This document shows, piece after piece, positions 1-7,541 of a stretch of 30,098 nt of DNA. The translations under genes and the position numbers were made by a program. The notes under the pieces were generated by a model, which saw nothing but the letters and a program-made list of their open reading frames with translations, was not told where the DNA came from and did no database searches. The stretch covers positions 1 through 30,098 of the forward strand of contig USSF01000025.1 of assembly GCA_900557405.1 (NCBI GenBank). The letters run 5' to 3'. The DNA comes from an uncultured Prevotella sp. (GTDB lineage Bacteria > Bacteroidota > Bacteroidia > Bacteroidales > Bacteroidaceae). Within the stretch, counting starts at the first letter, position 1, and every line of letters begins with the position of its first letter.

Positions 1-264
1 AAAATGCAAATATTTTAACACTTTATCCTTGCTCAAATCCTAGATTTCCCCGGACCGCGTCCGGGGCTGTGACTCCTGCCCGGCATGCACCGCAACGCGG
101 TGCCGCTGAAGCACATGGCATCATTAACCTCCACTGCTCCAATTGAAGTAGCATTACCCTCAACCACCGCATCGGCTGATGACAATCCGTATCATATACG
201 AGGTGCAACCAGTAGAAGAATTTGTGGAGGTTATTCTTAGGTTGACACACATGAGGAATATTTA
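1..264. other. No convincing gene; region with GC-rich palindromes
   Basis: I find no convincing gene here. Short open frames exist on both strands (for example 85-240 plus, 23-250 minus), but none looks like a known family. The DNA holds two compact palindromes. One is an 8-bp stem with a 3-nt loop (48-55 with 59-66, CCCCGGAC / GTCCGGGG). The other is a 6-bp stem with a 3-nt loop (88-93 with 97-102, CACCGC / GCGGTG). The region could be the decayed end of a neighbouring gene or a structured untranslated region. The window edge prevents deciding. Confidence 0.5.
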
Positions 265-310
265 GAGGGTGTGCATTCTATTTTTCCATGCACACCCTCC
301 GTTATTTTTT
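265..310. terminator. Strong terminator hairpin, probably bidirectional
   Basis: A perfect 12-bp inverted repeat (265-276 GAGGGTGTGCAT, 288-299 ATGCACACCCTC) has an 11-nt loop. On the plus strand it is followed by a T-rich run (302-310 with six consecutive T). On the minus strand the gene ending at 329 stops 30 bp before the hairpin, so the hairpin is well placed to end that transcript, although the minus-side U tract is weak (TAAATATT). I infer a bidirectional terminator. No plus-strand gene that would use the stronger side is visible in the window. Confidence 0.75.
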
Positions 311-328
311 CGTTATTCGTTTGCTGTA

Positions 329-1756
329 TCAGTTCTTCACGCGCTTCACGCCGTCTACGATGTAGATGCCGGCAGGCAGGTCGTCCCACTGCTGGGTCAG
401 CTTTACGCCGTTAAGGTTGTAGATGCCTTGCTTGCGGGCGGGCACGTCGGCTGTAATGGTGCCGATGCTGTTGTTGTCAGGCTCAATCACCACCTTGGAC
501 TTAAACACCTCGCCATTCAAAACTACCGCCTTTTGGTCGGCGTCAAACTCCGCACCGACGGGCTGTGTGATGGCGCAGTTGTCGAGGATGAGGTTGCTGA
601 TGAGTGTGATAGATCCGCTGCCGCTGCCTTCTGCCTCTACGTAAGAGTTGCGCACGGTGAGCACCTCGCTCTCTGCTCCAATAAAACCTGCTATGCCATA
701 GCCACCCTTAACAAACAGACTGGTGTTGTCGATGGTTACGGAAGCGCTCTCCATGTCGAGACCGCAGAATCGCTTGCTCGTGAGATGGAGCGAACCGTCG
801 CCGGTTATGGTAGACGTCTGGTTCAACACCATACTTGCCAGGTCGGCTGTGACGGTGTTTTTGCCAATCAGCTTGACGGTGAAGTCGGAGACAGTCTTGT
901 TCACAATGCCCGTTCCGTCGGTAGAGTTTCTTTCGATGGTGGCGTTGTCGAGAGTGAGGGTTTTTGTTTCGGGGTCGTAAGAGGCGCTGCCGCTCACTCC
1001 ATAGATGCTTGTGAGGTCTTTATAGTTGAGTGTTGTCACCGGCTTGTCGGCGATATTGATGCCATAGCTGTTGGGTTCAATCACAACTTTTTCTTTCACG
1101 GTTTCCCCGTTCAATGCCACCGCCTTCTTGTCGGCGTCATACGCCGCCTTGGACGGAATGTCGATGTAACATCCCTCAAGCTTCAGACCGGCGATGTCGC
1201 AGATTGAGCCCGAAGTGCCCTTGGCTTCAACGTGAGAGTTGCGGATGGTGAGCACCTCTTCTGCCTCGTTGTAGCTTGCAGATATGCCCCATTTGCCCTC
1301 TGCCTCCAACCAGCAATTGTTGATCTCGAGAGGGCAACCACCGAAGAGCAAGGCGCACAGGTCGCTCTTTACGCTGAGCTTTGCACCGCCGTCGCCCAGA
1401 ATAACTGTCGACTCGCGCGTGTATATGCCAGCCGAGTTGGTAACATTAATGGTGTTTGTGCCGAGCAACTTTATCAAAAGGTTGTCGCAGGTTTCGTTCA
1501 AGATGGCATTACAGTCATTTGCCTCAATAGTGGCATTGTCGAGCGTCAGGGTTCTGGTGTTCGGGTCGAAATACACCTTGCCGCTCACTCCGGAAATCTC
1601 GGTGAGGTCAAGATAGTTGTCGCCCGTAACATCTACGCCGGCTACCTTGAAGCCGTACTTTTCTTGCGCCATCACGAATGCTGACGACATCATAATTAAT
1701 ACAAGCGAGAGGAACATGCACATGCATACCTGTCGGGTTGAGTTGTTGCGTTTCAT
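329..1756 (-). CDS. Secreted protein with two tandem copies of a beta-rich domain and a T9SS-like tail
   Basis: This 475-residue protein has an N-terminal signal peptide (hydrophobic stretch about residues 14-30, ending near VMAQ). The rest is two tandem copies of a ~195-residue domain, about 34-229 and 231-427. Shared landmarks occur in register in both copies: TLTLDNATIE (69-78 and 266-275), a KL-G-NT segment, VLT-RNS-VEA, and KVVIEP (223-228 and 421-426). The short alternating hydrophobic strands suggest a beta-helix or beta-sandwich, but I cannot name the fold. The C-terminus (about 442-475: GIYNLNGVKL, then LPAGIYIVDGVKRVKN) resembles the short sorting tails of Prevotella T9SS cargo. Surface or extracellular location is inferred. 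A promoter lies at 1855-1862 with a leader of about 90 nt. Function unknown. Confidence 0.85.
   Translation of the reverse strand: MKRNNSTRQVCMCMFLSLVLIMMSSAFVMAQEKYGFKVAGVDVTGDNYLDLTEISGVSGKVYFDPNTRTLTLDNATIEANDCNAILNETCDNLLIKLLGTNTINVTNSAGIYTRESTVILGDGGAKLSVKSDLCALLFGGCPLEINNCWLEAEGKWGISASYNEAEEVLTIRNSHVEAKGTSGSICDIAGLKLEGCYIDIPSKAAYDADKKAVALNGETVKEKVVIEPNSYGINIADKPVTTLNYKDLTSIYGVSGSASYDPETKTLTLDNATIERNSTDGTGIVNKTVSDFTVKLIGKNTVTADLASMVLNQTSTITGDGSLHLTSKRFCGLDMESASVTIDNTSLFVKGGYGIAGFIGAESEVLTVRNSYVEAEGSGSGSITLISNLILDNCAITQPVGAEFDADQKAVVLNGEVFKSKVVIEPDNNSIGTITADVPARKQGIYNLNGVKLTQQWDDLPAGIYIVDGVKRVKN
476..1657 (-). repeat. Internal tandem domain duplication within the 329-1756 gene
   Basis: Copy 1 spans about 1070-1657 and copy 2 about 476-1066 on the minus strand, each about 590 bp. 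The copies match at the protein level (LTLDNATIE, VRNS/IRNS-VEAEG/VEAKG, DAD-KAV-LNGE, KVVIEP in the same order and spacing). They have diverged at many residues, so this is an old duplication rather than a recent one. Confidence 0.8.
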
Positions 1757-2034
1757 AATTTTTTAGTTTTTGCCCAGGCAGCCACATCATACCCAGAGGT
1801 TTGTAAATGTTAATTAGAAAAATGGTTCCTTCGAAAGAATGTCATATTCGGCTCCAAATATAAGAAAACTTGATAAGATAAAGAAATAAAACACACCAAA
1901 TCTTTATATAAAGCCTATTTTTTATTACATTTTAACGATTGAGAGTCAAATTATGCGGTTATATATTAGTAACCACCTTTTATGCCAACTATAGCAATTA
2001 ACTAAAATAAATGGGAACGGGAAACAAAACCGGC
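1757..2034. other. AT-rich intergenic region between the helicase end and the secreted-protein promoter
   Basis: These 278 bp lie between two minus-strand genes. The part near 1855-1862 carries the promoter of the downstream gene. The remainder (1863-2034) is very AT-rich with no hairpin I would call a terminator after the helicase stop and no credible open frame. Confidence 0.6.
1855..1862 (-). promoter_or_regulatory. Bacteroidetes -7 promoter box (TATATTTG)
   Basis: Read on the minus strand, the site is TATATTTG, matching the Bacteroidetes sigma-ABfr -7 element TAnnTTTG. It would start transcription near 1848 and give a leader of about 90 nt before the ATG at 1756. A clear -33 TTTG is not evident, only a T-rich stretch. 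Confidence 0.6.
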
Positions 2035-3765
2035 CTACTTCTTCAGCTTCTTCAGCCTGCGTTTTGCTTCGGGGATGGAGGGACAGAGTTTGAGGGCTTT
2101 CTCGTAGTTGGCGATTGCGGCTTCGGGCATGTGCTCATGCTCACACTCCTTGCCGAGCATGACGTATTCCACGGCGAGCTGCTTGAGGAATTTCTCCTGC
2201 CCCCGCATTTCTTCCTTGAGGCGACGGTTCTCCTCGCGCAGGGTATTGATGATGTTCAGCTTGCGGCGGATGAAGCGGCGCACGAGGGGCTTCTCTATAT
2301 CATATCGGCTATGGATTGCCTTGAAGAAACTGGCGAGGAAACTCTCGAAGTCGCCCTTGTCGAAACTCTTCACGGCATCATTATATTCCCTGTCTGCCTT
2401 GGATTCGGAGAGGGCCTTGTTTATCACGGTCTGGTTGTTGTAGTTGCGAGAGAAGGCAACCACCTCGCTCTTGACGAAAACGTCGCGGCGACGGACCGGC
2501 TCTTTCAGGCTGATTCCCTCAAGCGAGGTGCAGCGCGAAAGCGCCACGTAGGTCTGGCCTCCGGCAAAGACTCCGCCCGTGAAGTCGATATTGACGCGGC
2601 GGAAGGTGAGGCCCTGGCTCTTGTGCACGGTGATTGCCCATGCCAACCGGATGGGGAACTGCACGTAGACGCCTATCTCTTCCTCCTCTATCTTCTTCTC
2701 CTTCTCGTTGTACGTATAGCGCACGTTGCTCCATGAGGCACGCTCCACCTCGAACTCCCTGCCCTCATCGGTCACGATATAGAGCATTCCCTCGGCTTCG
2801 TCTATCGCTTCGATGATGCCGAGCGTGCCGTTCACCCAACGCTTGTCGAGGTCGTTCTTGATGAATATCACCTGTGCCCCGACCTTGAGGTCGAGCTGCA
2901 TGGGCGTGGGCAGACTGCTCTCGGGAAACTCTCCCTTTATCTCTCCCATAAACACCGAAGGGTTGCCGGGCAACTGCCTGAGCTTCTGTTCGTTGATATA
3001 GTCCACAGTATCGCGGCGCGTGGACAGGGTTATGGCGAGGGCATTGTCGTGTTTCTCCACGGGAGCGTCGACACGGCGGTTGAGCATACTGAGTTCGGAG
3101 TCCATCACCGTGTTGGTGCGGATATGGTCGAGGATACTGATGAATGTGGGGTCGTTCTGGCGGTAGACTTTCCTCAATTCGATGCTCACGAGCTGGAACT
3201 CCCTGAACACGTGGGCATCAAAGAAATAGGCCGAGGGATAGAAGGGGCGCAGGAACTGGCGGTCTTCCTCCCGCAGAACGGGTTCGAGCTGATACACATC
3301 GCCCACAAGCAGGAGCTGCTTGCCGCCGAACGGCTCGCGCATATTACGCGAATATATGCGCAGCACCTTGTCCACGAAGTCGATTATGTCCGCACGCACC
3401 ATGCTTATCTCGTCGATGATGATAAGCTCCACCTCACGGAGAATCTTGCGCTTCTCGCCGTTGTACTTCAGGGTGTCCTTGATGTTGCGGTTTGAGAATC
3501 GGGAGTCGGTGGGGATGAGCGGATGGAAGGGTATCTTGAAGAAACTGTGGAGCGTGGACCCTCCGGCATTGATTGCGGCAATGCCTGTAGGGGCGAGCAC
3601 GATGTGCTTCTTCTTGGTGTGCCGGCAGATGTAGCGCAGGAATGTAGACTTACCCGTCCCCGCCTTTCCTGTCAGGAAAAGCGACCGACGGGTATAGTTT
3701 ATGATCTGGAGCGCCTTCTGGAACTCCTCGTTCTGCGTATCTATGATATTTTCAGAATCTTTCAA
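2035..3765 (-). CDS. Pif1-like SF1B DNA helicase with C-terminal TPR-like region
   Basis: This is a 576-residue AAA/Pif1-type ATPase that would unwind DNA using ATP in the cytoplasm. Visible motifs are Walker A GKAGTGKST (33-41), the APTGIAA segment (58-64), Walker B IIIDEISM (115-122), motif III GDVYQL (155-160), motif V TVHKSQGLTF (379-388) and motif VI YVALSRCTSLEGI (406-418). Residues ~500-525 are highly charged and likely helical. A TPR-like helix pair follows at about 530-570 (EAAIANYEKALKL). The start is TTG: an in-frame stop lies at 3778-3780 and no ATG occurs before the Walker A motif. The gene sits 106 bp downstream of the PBP gene with a hairpin between them. The family is common in Bacteroidetes, but the precise role (replication, recombination or G-quadruplex removal) cannot be read from the sequence. 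Confidence 0.9.
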   Translation of the reverse strand: MKDSENIIDTQNEEFQKALQIINYTRRSLFLTGKAGTGKSTFLRYICRHTKKKHIVLAPTGIAAINAGGSTLHSFFKIPFHPLIPTDSRFSNRNIKDTLKYNGEKRKILREVELIIIDEISMVRADIIDFVDKVLRIYSRNMREPFGGKQLLLVGDVYQLEPVLREEDRQFLRPFYPSAYFFDAHVFREFQLVSIELRKVYRQNDPTFISILDHIRTNTVMDSELSMLNRRVDAPVEKHDNALAITLSTRRDTVDYINEQKLRQLPGNPSVFMGEIKGEFPESSLPTPMQLDLKVGAQVIFIKNDLDKRWVNGTLGIIEAIDEAEGMLYIVTDEGREFEVERASWSNVRYTYNEKEKKIEEEEIGVYVQFPIRLAWAITVHKSQGLTFRRVNIDFTGGVFAGGQTYVALSRCTSLEGISLKEPVRRRDVFVKSEVVAFSRNYNNQTVINKALSESKADREYNDAVKSFDKGDFESFLASFFKAIHSRYDIEKPLVRRFIRRKLNIINTLREENRRLKEEMRGQEKFLKQLAVEYVMLGKECEHEHMPEAAIANYEKALKLCPSIPEAKRRLKKLKK

Positions 3766-3786
3766 TTCCTCAATCTTTCAGTATGC

Positions 3787-3821
3787 GGCTGAAAGGCAGT
3801 AATGCCGCCTTCCAGCCTTTT
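3787..3821. terminator. Intergenic hairpin between PBP1A and helicase genes
   Basis: An 11-bp stem with one G-T pair (3787-3797 GGCTGAAAGGC, 3807-3817 GCCTTCCAGCC) and a 9-nt loop lies in the 106-bp gap. Its T run (TTTT, 3818-3821) is on the plus-strand side. On the minus strand, the direction of both flanking genes, no U tract follows. It may weaken read-through from the PBP gene, or structure the helicase leader. As a minus-strand terminator it is imperfect. Confidence 0.4.
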
Positions 3822-3871
3822 ATGCTTATTCTATAACCAGGCGGACTCCAATGGGAGTATGCCCTACTCTA

Positions 3872-6409
3872 TCAGAAGTCATCAAGTGACATCTGCTGGT
3901 TCTTCGGCTTCTGATGCTTCGGAGCGGCTTCGGTCTGCGGCTTCTGCTCCGTTGCGGCAGCCGCGTTATGACCTGCCGGGTGGGTGGCGGAAGATGGTTC
4001 ACGCACGATTTCATTGCCGTTCTCGTCAAGCTCCACCACGTCCTCCATGTCGCCTACGACCTGCGTGCTGTCTATGGCCGTCGTGTCGCGACGCGCCGGA
4101 GTATAGCTTGCACAGTTATACATGCCATAGGATATGTCGGCATCATGAGGCTTGTCGAATTTGGCATGGTATTCCTTGAATGCGGGGTCGCCCATAACCG
4201 ACTGTACGAAATATCCGCATACCGGCAATGCCGTGCGGCTGCCCTGTCCCAAGGCACCCGTGCGGAAGTGGATGCAGCGGTATTCTCCGCCTACCCATGC
4301 GCCACAGACAAGTTTCGGACTGACACACATGAACCATGCGTCGGAATGATTGTTGGTGGTTCCGGTCTTTCCTCCGAAGTCGGTATCACGCGCCGTATCG
4401 GTATAGGCCCAAAGGCTCTGTGATGTTCCGCCCGGCTCGCGCATACCGCCAATCAGCAGCTGCTGCATGAAGAAGGCGCTCTTGTATGGTATCGCCTGCT
4501 CCTCGTCCGCTGTAGACTTGTATACTTCCTTGCCGTCCTTGTCGACAATCCTCGTGACGAGGACAGGAGTGACGTGCTTTCCGTTGTTGGCCACGCAGCA
4601 ATAGGCGTCCACCATATCGAGAAGCTTGACGTCGGACGAACCGAGGGCGAGCGACGGCGCATCTTCCAGCTCATTGGTTATACCCATCTGATGGGCGGTG
4701 TTGATGATATTCTTTATTCCCATCTCCTGGCCAAGGCGCACGGCAATGGAGTTGATACTCTTGGCGAAGGCGCCCTTCAGCGGGATGGAGTCGCCGGAGA
4801 AGCGTCCGTTGGCATTCGAAGGTGTCCAGAAGGTGTTCTCATGTTTCACCTTGTCATATACCTCCATGCGGATATATTCGTCACGGCGCTTGTCGCAGGG
4901 GGTGAGTCCCTGGTTCATCGCCTCTGTATAGACAAAGAGCTTGAAGGTGGAACCAGGCTGGCGGTCGGCCGTCACCTTGTCGTATTTCCATGTATCGAAG
5001 TCGATGTCGCCCACCCATGCCTTTACGGCTCCGGTCTGAGGCTCCATGGCAACGAAGGCGCAATGCATGAACTTCACCATATAGCGCACGGAGTCTGCCA
5101 TGCTCATCTCCTTCTCTATCGTACCCTTCTCATAGTCGAAGAGCTTCACCTTGTGGGGTCTGTTCACATAGTACTCCACGGAGTCGGGATTGTTAGGGAA
5201 GCGGGCGAGCAACTGCTGGTAGCCAGGCTGCTTCTGCAGGATGCCCTCGATGAATCCGGGGATGACGTTTCCGTTTTCATCGCGCCACGGGTCCTGTCCG
5301 CTCCAATGGCTGTTGAAATTGCGCTGCACCTGCTTCATCTGCTTCGTCACGGCAGCCTCGGCATATTTCTGCATACGGGTGTCAATAGTGGTGTAAATCT
5401 TCAAGCCGCTGGTATACAGGTCATAGCCATTGTCCTGCAGGAACTGCTTTATATCCTTGTCCTTGGCGATTGCCTCGCGGAAATACTTGGCCTGGCCGTC
5501 GTAGTTCTCCTCCAAATTGAAGTCCAATGTGATAGGGAGCTGCGACAGGGAGTCGCACACGGCACGCGACAAGTCGCCATGGGTCACCATATTGTTGAGC
5601 ACCACATTGCGGCGCTTCATGCTGTTCTCGGGATTCGACTTGGGGTTATAATACGTGGTAGCCTTCAGCATACCCACGAGCACAGCCGCCTGCTCTGTCT
5701 TCAGGTCGGCAGGAGTTGTATTGAAGTATGTCTTTGCCGCCGTCTTGATTCCGTAGGAGTTGGAGCCGAAGTCCACGGTGTTTGCATACATCGTGATTAT
5801 CTCCTTCTTGGTATATACGGATTCGAGCTTCACGGCAATGATCCACTCCTTGCTCTTCATGATGAGAATCTTCAGTCCGGGAATCTTGCCGAGCAGTCCT
5901 GTAGAGTAGTTCTTCCTCACACGGAACATGTTCTTGGCGAGCTGCTGCGTAATGGTGGAAGCTCCACGCGCACCATGATGCGTGGCGGCATCCTTCACGG
6001 CTCCGAACAAGCCGATAGGGTCGATACCAACATGCTTGTAGAAGCGCTCGTCCTCTGTATCGACAAGTGCCTTGAAGAACGAAGGTGCCACTTCCTCATA
6101 CTTCACCGGTGTACGGTTCTCATTGAAATACTTTCCGATGAGCTTTCCGTCGGCACTGTAAATCTCCGAAGCCTCACTTACCTGAGGGTCAAGAATACCC
6201 GTGAGATAGCCTGGCGAACTACCGAACAGCCACAGGAAGTTGATGTCTACCATTCCGAGGTAGAGGAAGAAAGCCACAATGCAGGAACAGAAGCCGATTC
6301 CGGTCTTCGTATACCATGCCTTTCCCTTGTAGAGGTTCTTATACCATCGGCAGAACTTGACGAATTTCTTGCTGAGGTATGCCGCTACTGCCTTTATTTT
6401 CTTGAACAT
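3872..6409 (-). CDS. mrcA: Class A penicillin-binding protein (PBP1A-type transglycosylase/transpeptidase)
   Basis: This 845-residue bifunctional enzyme polymerises glycan strands from lipid II and cross-links stem peptides at the periplasmic face of the inner membrane. A cytoplasmic basic tail is followed by one membrane helix (about 35-55). The GT51 glycosyltransferase domain shows TEDERFYKH (118-126, catalytic Glu119), GASTITQQLAKN (149-160) and KEWIIAVKLE (187-196). The transpeptidase domain has the nucleophile motif STFK (Ser487), SIN (551-553) and KTGTTN (681-686). The last ~60 residues are an acidic then Ala/Gln/Lys-rich tail without visible domain. All catalytic motifs are intact. A good promoter lies at 6448-6480, overlapping the end of miaA, so the gene is probably transcribed on its own. 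The symbol mrcA/ponA is by family analogy. Confidence 0.95.
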   Translation of the reverse strand: MFKKIKAVAAYLSKKFVKFCRWYKNLYKGKAWYTKTGIGFCSCIVAFFLYLGMVDINFLWLFGSSPGYLTGILDPQVSEASEIYSADGKLIGKYFNENRTPVKYEEVAPSFFKALVDTEDERFYKHVGIDPIGLFGAVKDAATHHGARGASTITQQLAKNMFRVRKNYSTGLLGKIPGLKILIMKSKEWIIAVKLESVYTKKEIITMYANTVDFGSNSYGIKTAAKTYFNTTPADLKTEQAAVLVGMLKATTYYNPKSNPENSMKRRNVVLNNMVTHGDLSRAVCDSLSQLPITLDFNLEENYDGQAKYFREAIAKDKDIKQFLQDNGYDLYTSGLKIYTTIDTRMQKYAEAAVTKQMKQVQRNFNSHWSGQDPWRDENGNVIPGFIEGILQKQPGYQQLLARFPNNPDSVEYYVNRPHKVKLFDYEKGTIEKEMSMADSVRYMVKFMHCAFVAMEPQTGAVKAWVGDIDFDTWKYDKVTADRQPGSTFKLFVYTEAMNQGLTPCDKRRDEYIRMEVYDKVKHENTFWTPSNANGRFSGDSIPLKGAFAKSINSIAVRLGQEMGIKNIINTAHQMGITNELEDAPSLALGSSDVKLLDMVDAYCCVANNGKHVTPVLVTRIVDKDGKEVYKSTADEEQAIPYKSAFFMQQLLIGGMREPGGTSQSLWAYTDTARDTDFGGKTGTTNNHSDAWFMCVSPKLVCGAWVGGEYRCIHFRTGALGQGSRTALPVCGYFVQSVMGDPAFKEYHAKFDKPHDADISYGMYNCASYTPARRDTTAIDSTQVVGDMEDVVELDENGNEIVREPSSATHPAGHNAAAATEQKPQTEAAPKHQKPKNQQMSLDDF

Positions 6410-6447
6410 ACGCTTAAATATTTGTCGTTTTTATTGCTAAATAAGTA

Positions 6448-6480
6448 CAAATATACACATTTACCTTTTATTTAGCCAAA
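6448..6480 (-). promoter_or_regulatory. Promoter of the PBP1A gene (-33 TTTG, -7 TATATTTG)
   Basis: On the minus strand, TTTG (complement of 6477-6480) is followed after 21 bp by TATATTTG (complement of 6448-6455), a good fit to the Bacteroidetes -33/-7 promoter. The -33 box lies within the last codons of miaA. Predicted transcription start is near 6441, about 30 nt before the ATG. Confidence 0.7.
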
Positions 6481-7386
6481 GGATTCGATGTATTTTATGA
6501 TTTCTTCAATGTTATCGGGGTGGAACCACTTTATCCCGGAATCGCGACGGAACCATGTCAGCTGTTTTCTGCAATACTTCCTGGAATCACACTGTATGCG
6601 GAAAACAGCCTCATCGAGCGTGCATTTCCCGTCAAAATGCTCAAAGAGTTCCTTGTATCCAACCGTGTTCAGGGCATTCAGCCCCTTCTTGGGATAAACG
6701 CGGCGGGCCTCGTCAACAAGACCCTCCTCCACCATCATCTCCACACGGCGGTTGATGCGTTCGTAGAGTTCTTCCCTGTCGCGGTTCAGTCCTATCTTCA
6801 GGATTCTGAAAGGACGCTGCTTTTTCTCATTCTTGCGGAACGAAGTATACGTCTTGCCGGTCATGATGCATATTTCAAGGGCGTGAACCACGCGCTTGGG
6901 GTTCTTCTTGTCGACGATGGCATAATATTCCGGGTCGAGAAGCTCCAGTTCTTCACACAATTTCTCCAGTCCCTCTTCATCATAACGCCGCTTCATCATA
7001 CTACGCGTGGCATCATCCACAGTCGGTATATCATCGATTCCGTTGCATAAAGAATCGATATACATCATGCTGCCGCCGGTAAGGAGGGCCAAACGGCGCT
7101 GCGGATTGAAATAGCCGGAGAGGAACTTCATCACATCCTCCTCATACATAGAAGCACTGTAATAGTCGTCGAGACCGAGCGTCCCCACGAAATAATGCTT
7201 CACCCTTTGCTGCTGTTCTGCCGTAGGGGCTGCCGTGCCGACAGGTATTTCGCGGAACAGCTGGCGTGAGTCGGCATTGATAATCGGAATGTCGAAGTGC
7301 TCCGCAACACGCAGGCACAACTCGGTCTTGCCTACTCCCGTAGGACCGAGTATTACCACCAGGGTGTTACGCTTGTCAGCATCCAT
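6472..7386 (-). CDS. miaA: tRNA dimethylallyltransferase MiaA
   Basis: MiaA transfers the dimethylallyl group of DMAPP to N6 of A37 in tRNAs that read UNN codons. The P-loop GPTGVGKTE and the NADSRQLF substrate-binding segment (Asp-Ser-Arg) are clear, as is [10 protein letters not shown] further on. I chose the ATG at 7386 (MDADKRNTL), giving 304 residues, which matches the family length and places the P-loop ~13 residues from the start. The same frame stays open to an ATG at 7521 with six further in-frame ATGs at 7449, 7437, 7416, 7407, 7395 and 7386. The part beyond 7449 runs through an intrinsic terminator hairpin and is unlikely to be coding. The leader 7387-7449 would encode only Met/Asn-rich sequence. 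The gene follows lpxA but sits behind that terminator. Confidence 0.93.
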   Translation of the reverse strand: MDADKRNTLVVILGPTGVGKTELCLRVAEHFDIPIINADSRQLFREIPVGTAAPTAEQQQRVKHYFVGTLGLDDYYSASMYEEDVMKFLSGYFNPQRRLALLTGGSMMYIDSLCNGIDDIPTVDDATRSMMKRRYDEEGLEKLCEELELLDPEYYAIVDKKNPKRVVHALEICIMTGKTYTSFRKNEKKQRPFRILKIGLNRDREELYERINRRVEMMVEEGLVDEARRVYPKKGLNALNTVGYKELFEHFDGKCTLDEAVFRIQCDSRKYCRKQLTWFRRDSGIKWFHPDNIEEIIKYIESFG

Positions 7387-7449
7387 GCCAACCATGTCTT
7401 TATTCATGTTGACCATGTTATTATCCGCGCTATTCATGTTGTTATGCAT
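7387..7449 (-). repeat. ATG-rich imperfect direct repeat ahead of miaA
   Basis: Read on the minus strand this segment contains AACATGAATA twice, each followed by ACATGGT after 11 and 3 bases, so it looks like a short tandem duplication with an internal 9-bp difference. All the ATGs are in frame with miaA, giving a potential peptide of the type [10 protein letters not shown] / MNKDMVG. It may be untranslated leader or a variable N-terminal extension. Confidence 0.55.
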
Positions 7450-7455
7450 GTCAAT

Positions 7456-7504
7456 AAAAAAATGTTTGGAAGATGTGCATTGGCATGCATACGTCTTCCA
7501 AACA
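7456..7504 (-). terminator. Intrinsic terminator after lpxA
   Basis: Minus-strand reading gives a perfect 11-bp stem (TGTTTGGAAGA, complement of 7494-7504, with TCTTCCAAACA, complement of 7463-7473), a 20-nt loop with its own 5-bp pairing, and immediately seven U (complement of 7456-7462). This is a canonical Rho-independent terminator about 38 bp past the lpxA stop. It ends the lpxD-lpxC/fabZ-lpxA transcript before miaA. Confidence 0.85.
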
Positions 7505-7541
7505 CTATAATCCAAAACCATCCATCAGAGAGCGGCCGTCA

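Noticed and set aside
23..250. Minus-strand open frame of 75 codons at the left edge
   Set aside because: Low-quality composition, no recognisable motif, and it crosses both GC palindromes. Listed as non-coding.
4574..6475. Plus-strand open frame of 633 codons opposite the PBP1A gene
   Set aside because: It is antisense to a protein with all PBP1A catalytic motifs and its translation resembles no protein. Long antisense frames recur opposite several genes here because of codon bias.
7380..7456. TTGACA and GATAAT resembling an E. coli sigma-70 promoter ahead of miaA
   Set aside because: The spacer is 23 bp, and Bacteroidetes primary sigma factors use a TTTG/TAnnTTTG promoter instead.
7387..7521. 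Longer MiaA start at 7521 or 7449
   Set aside because: The 7521 start runs through an intrinsic terminator. The 7449 start adds only Met/Asn-rich sequence beyond the family length. 7386 fits best, although 7449 cannot be excluded.
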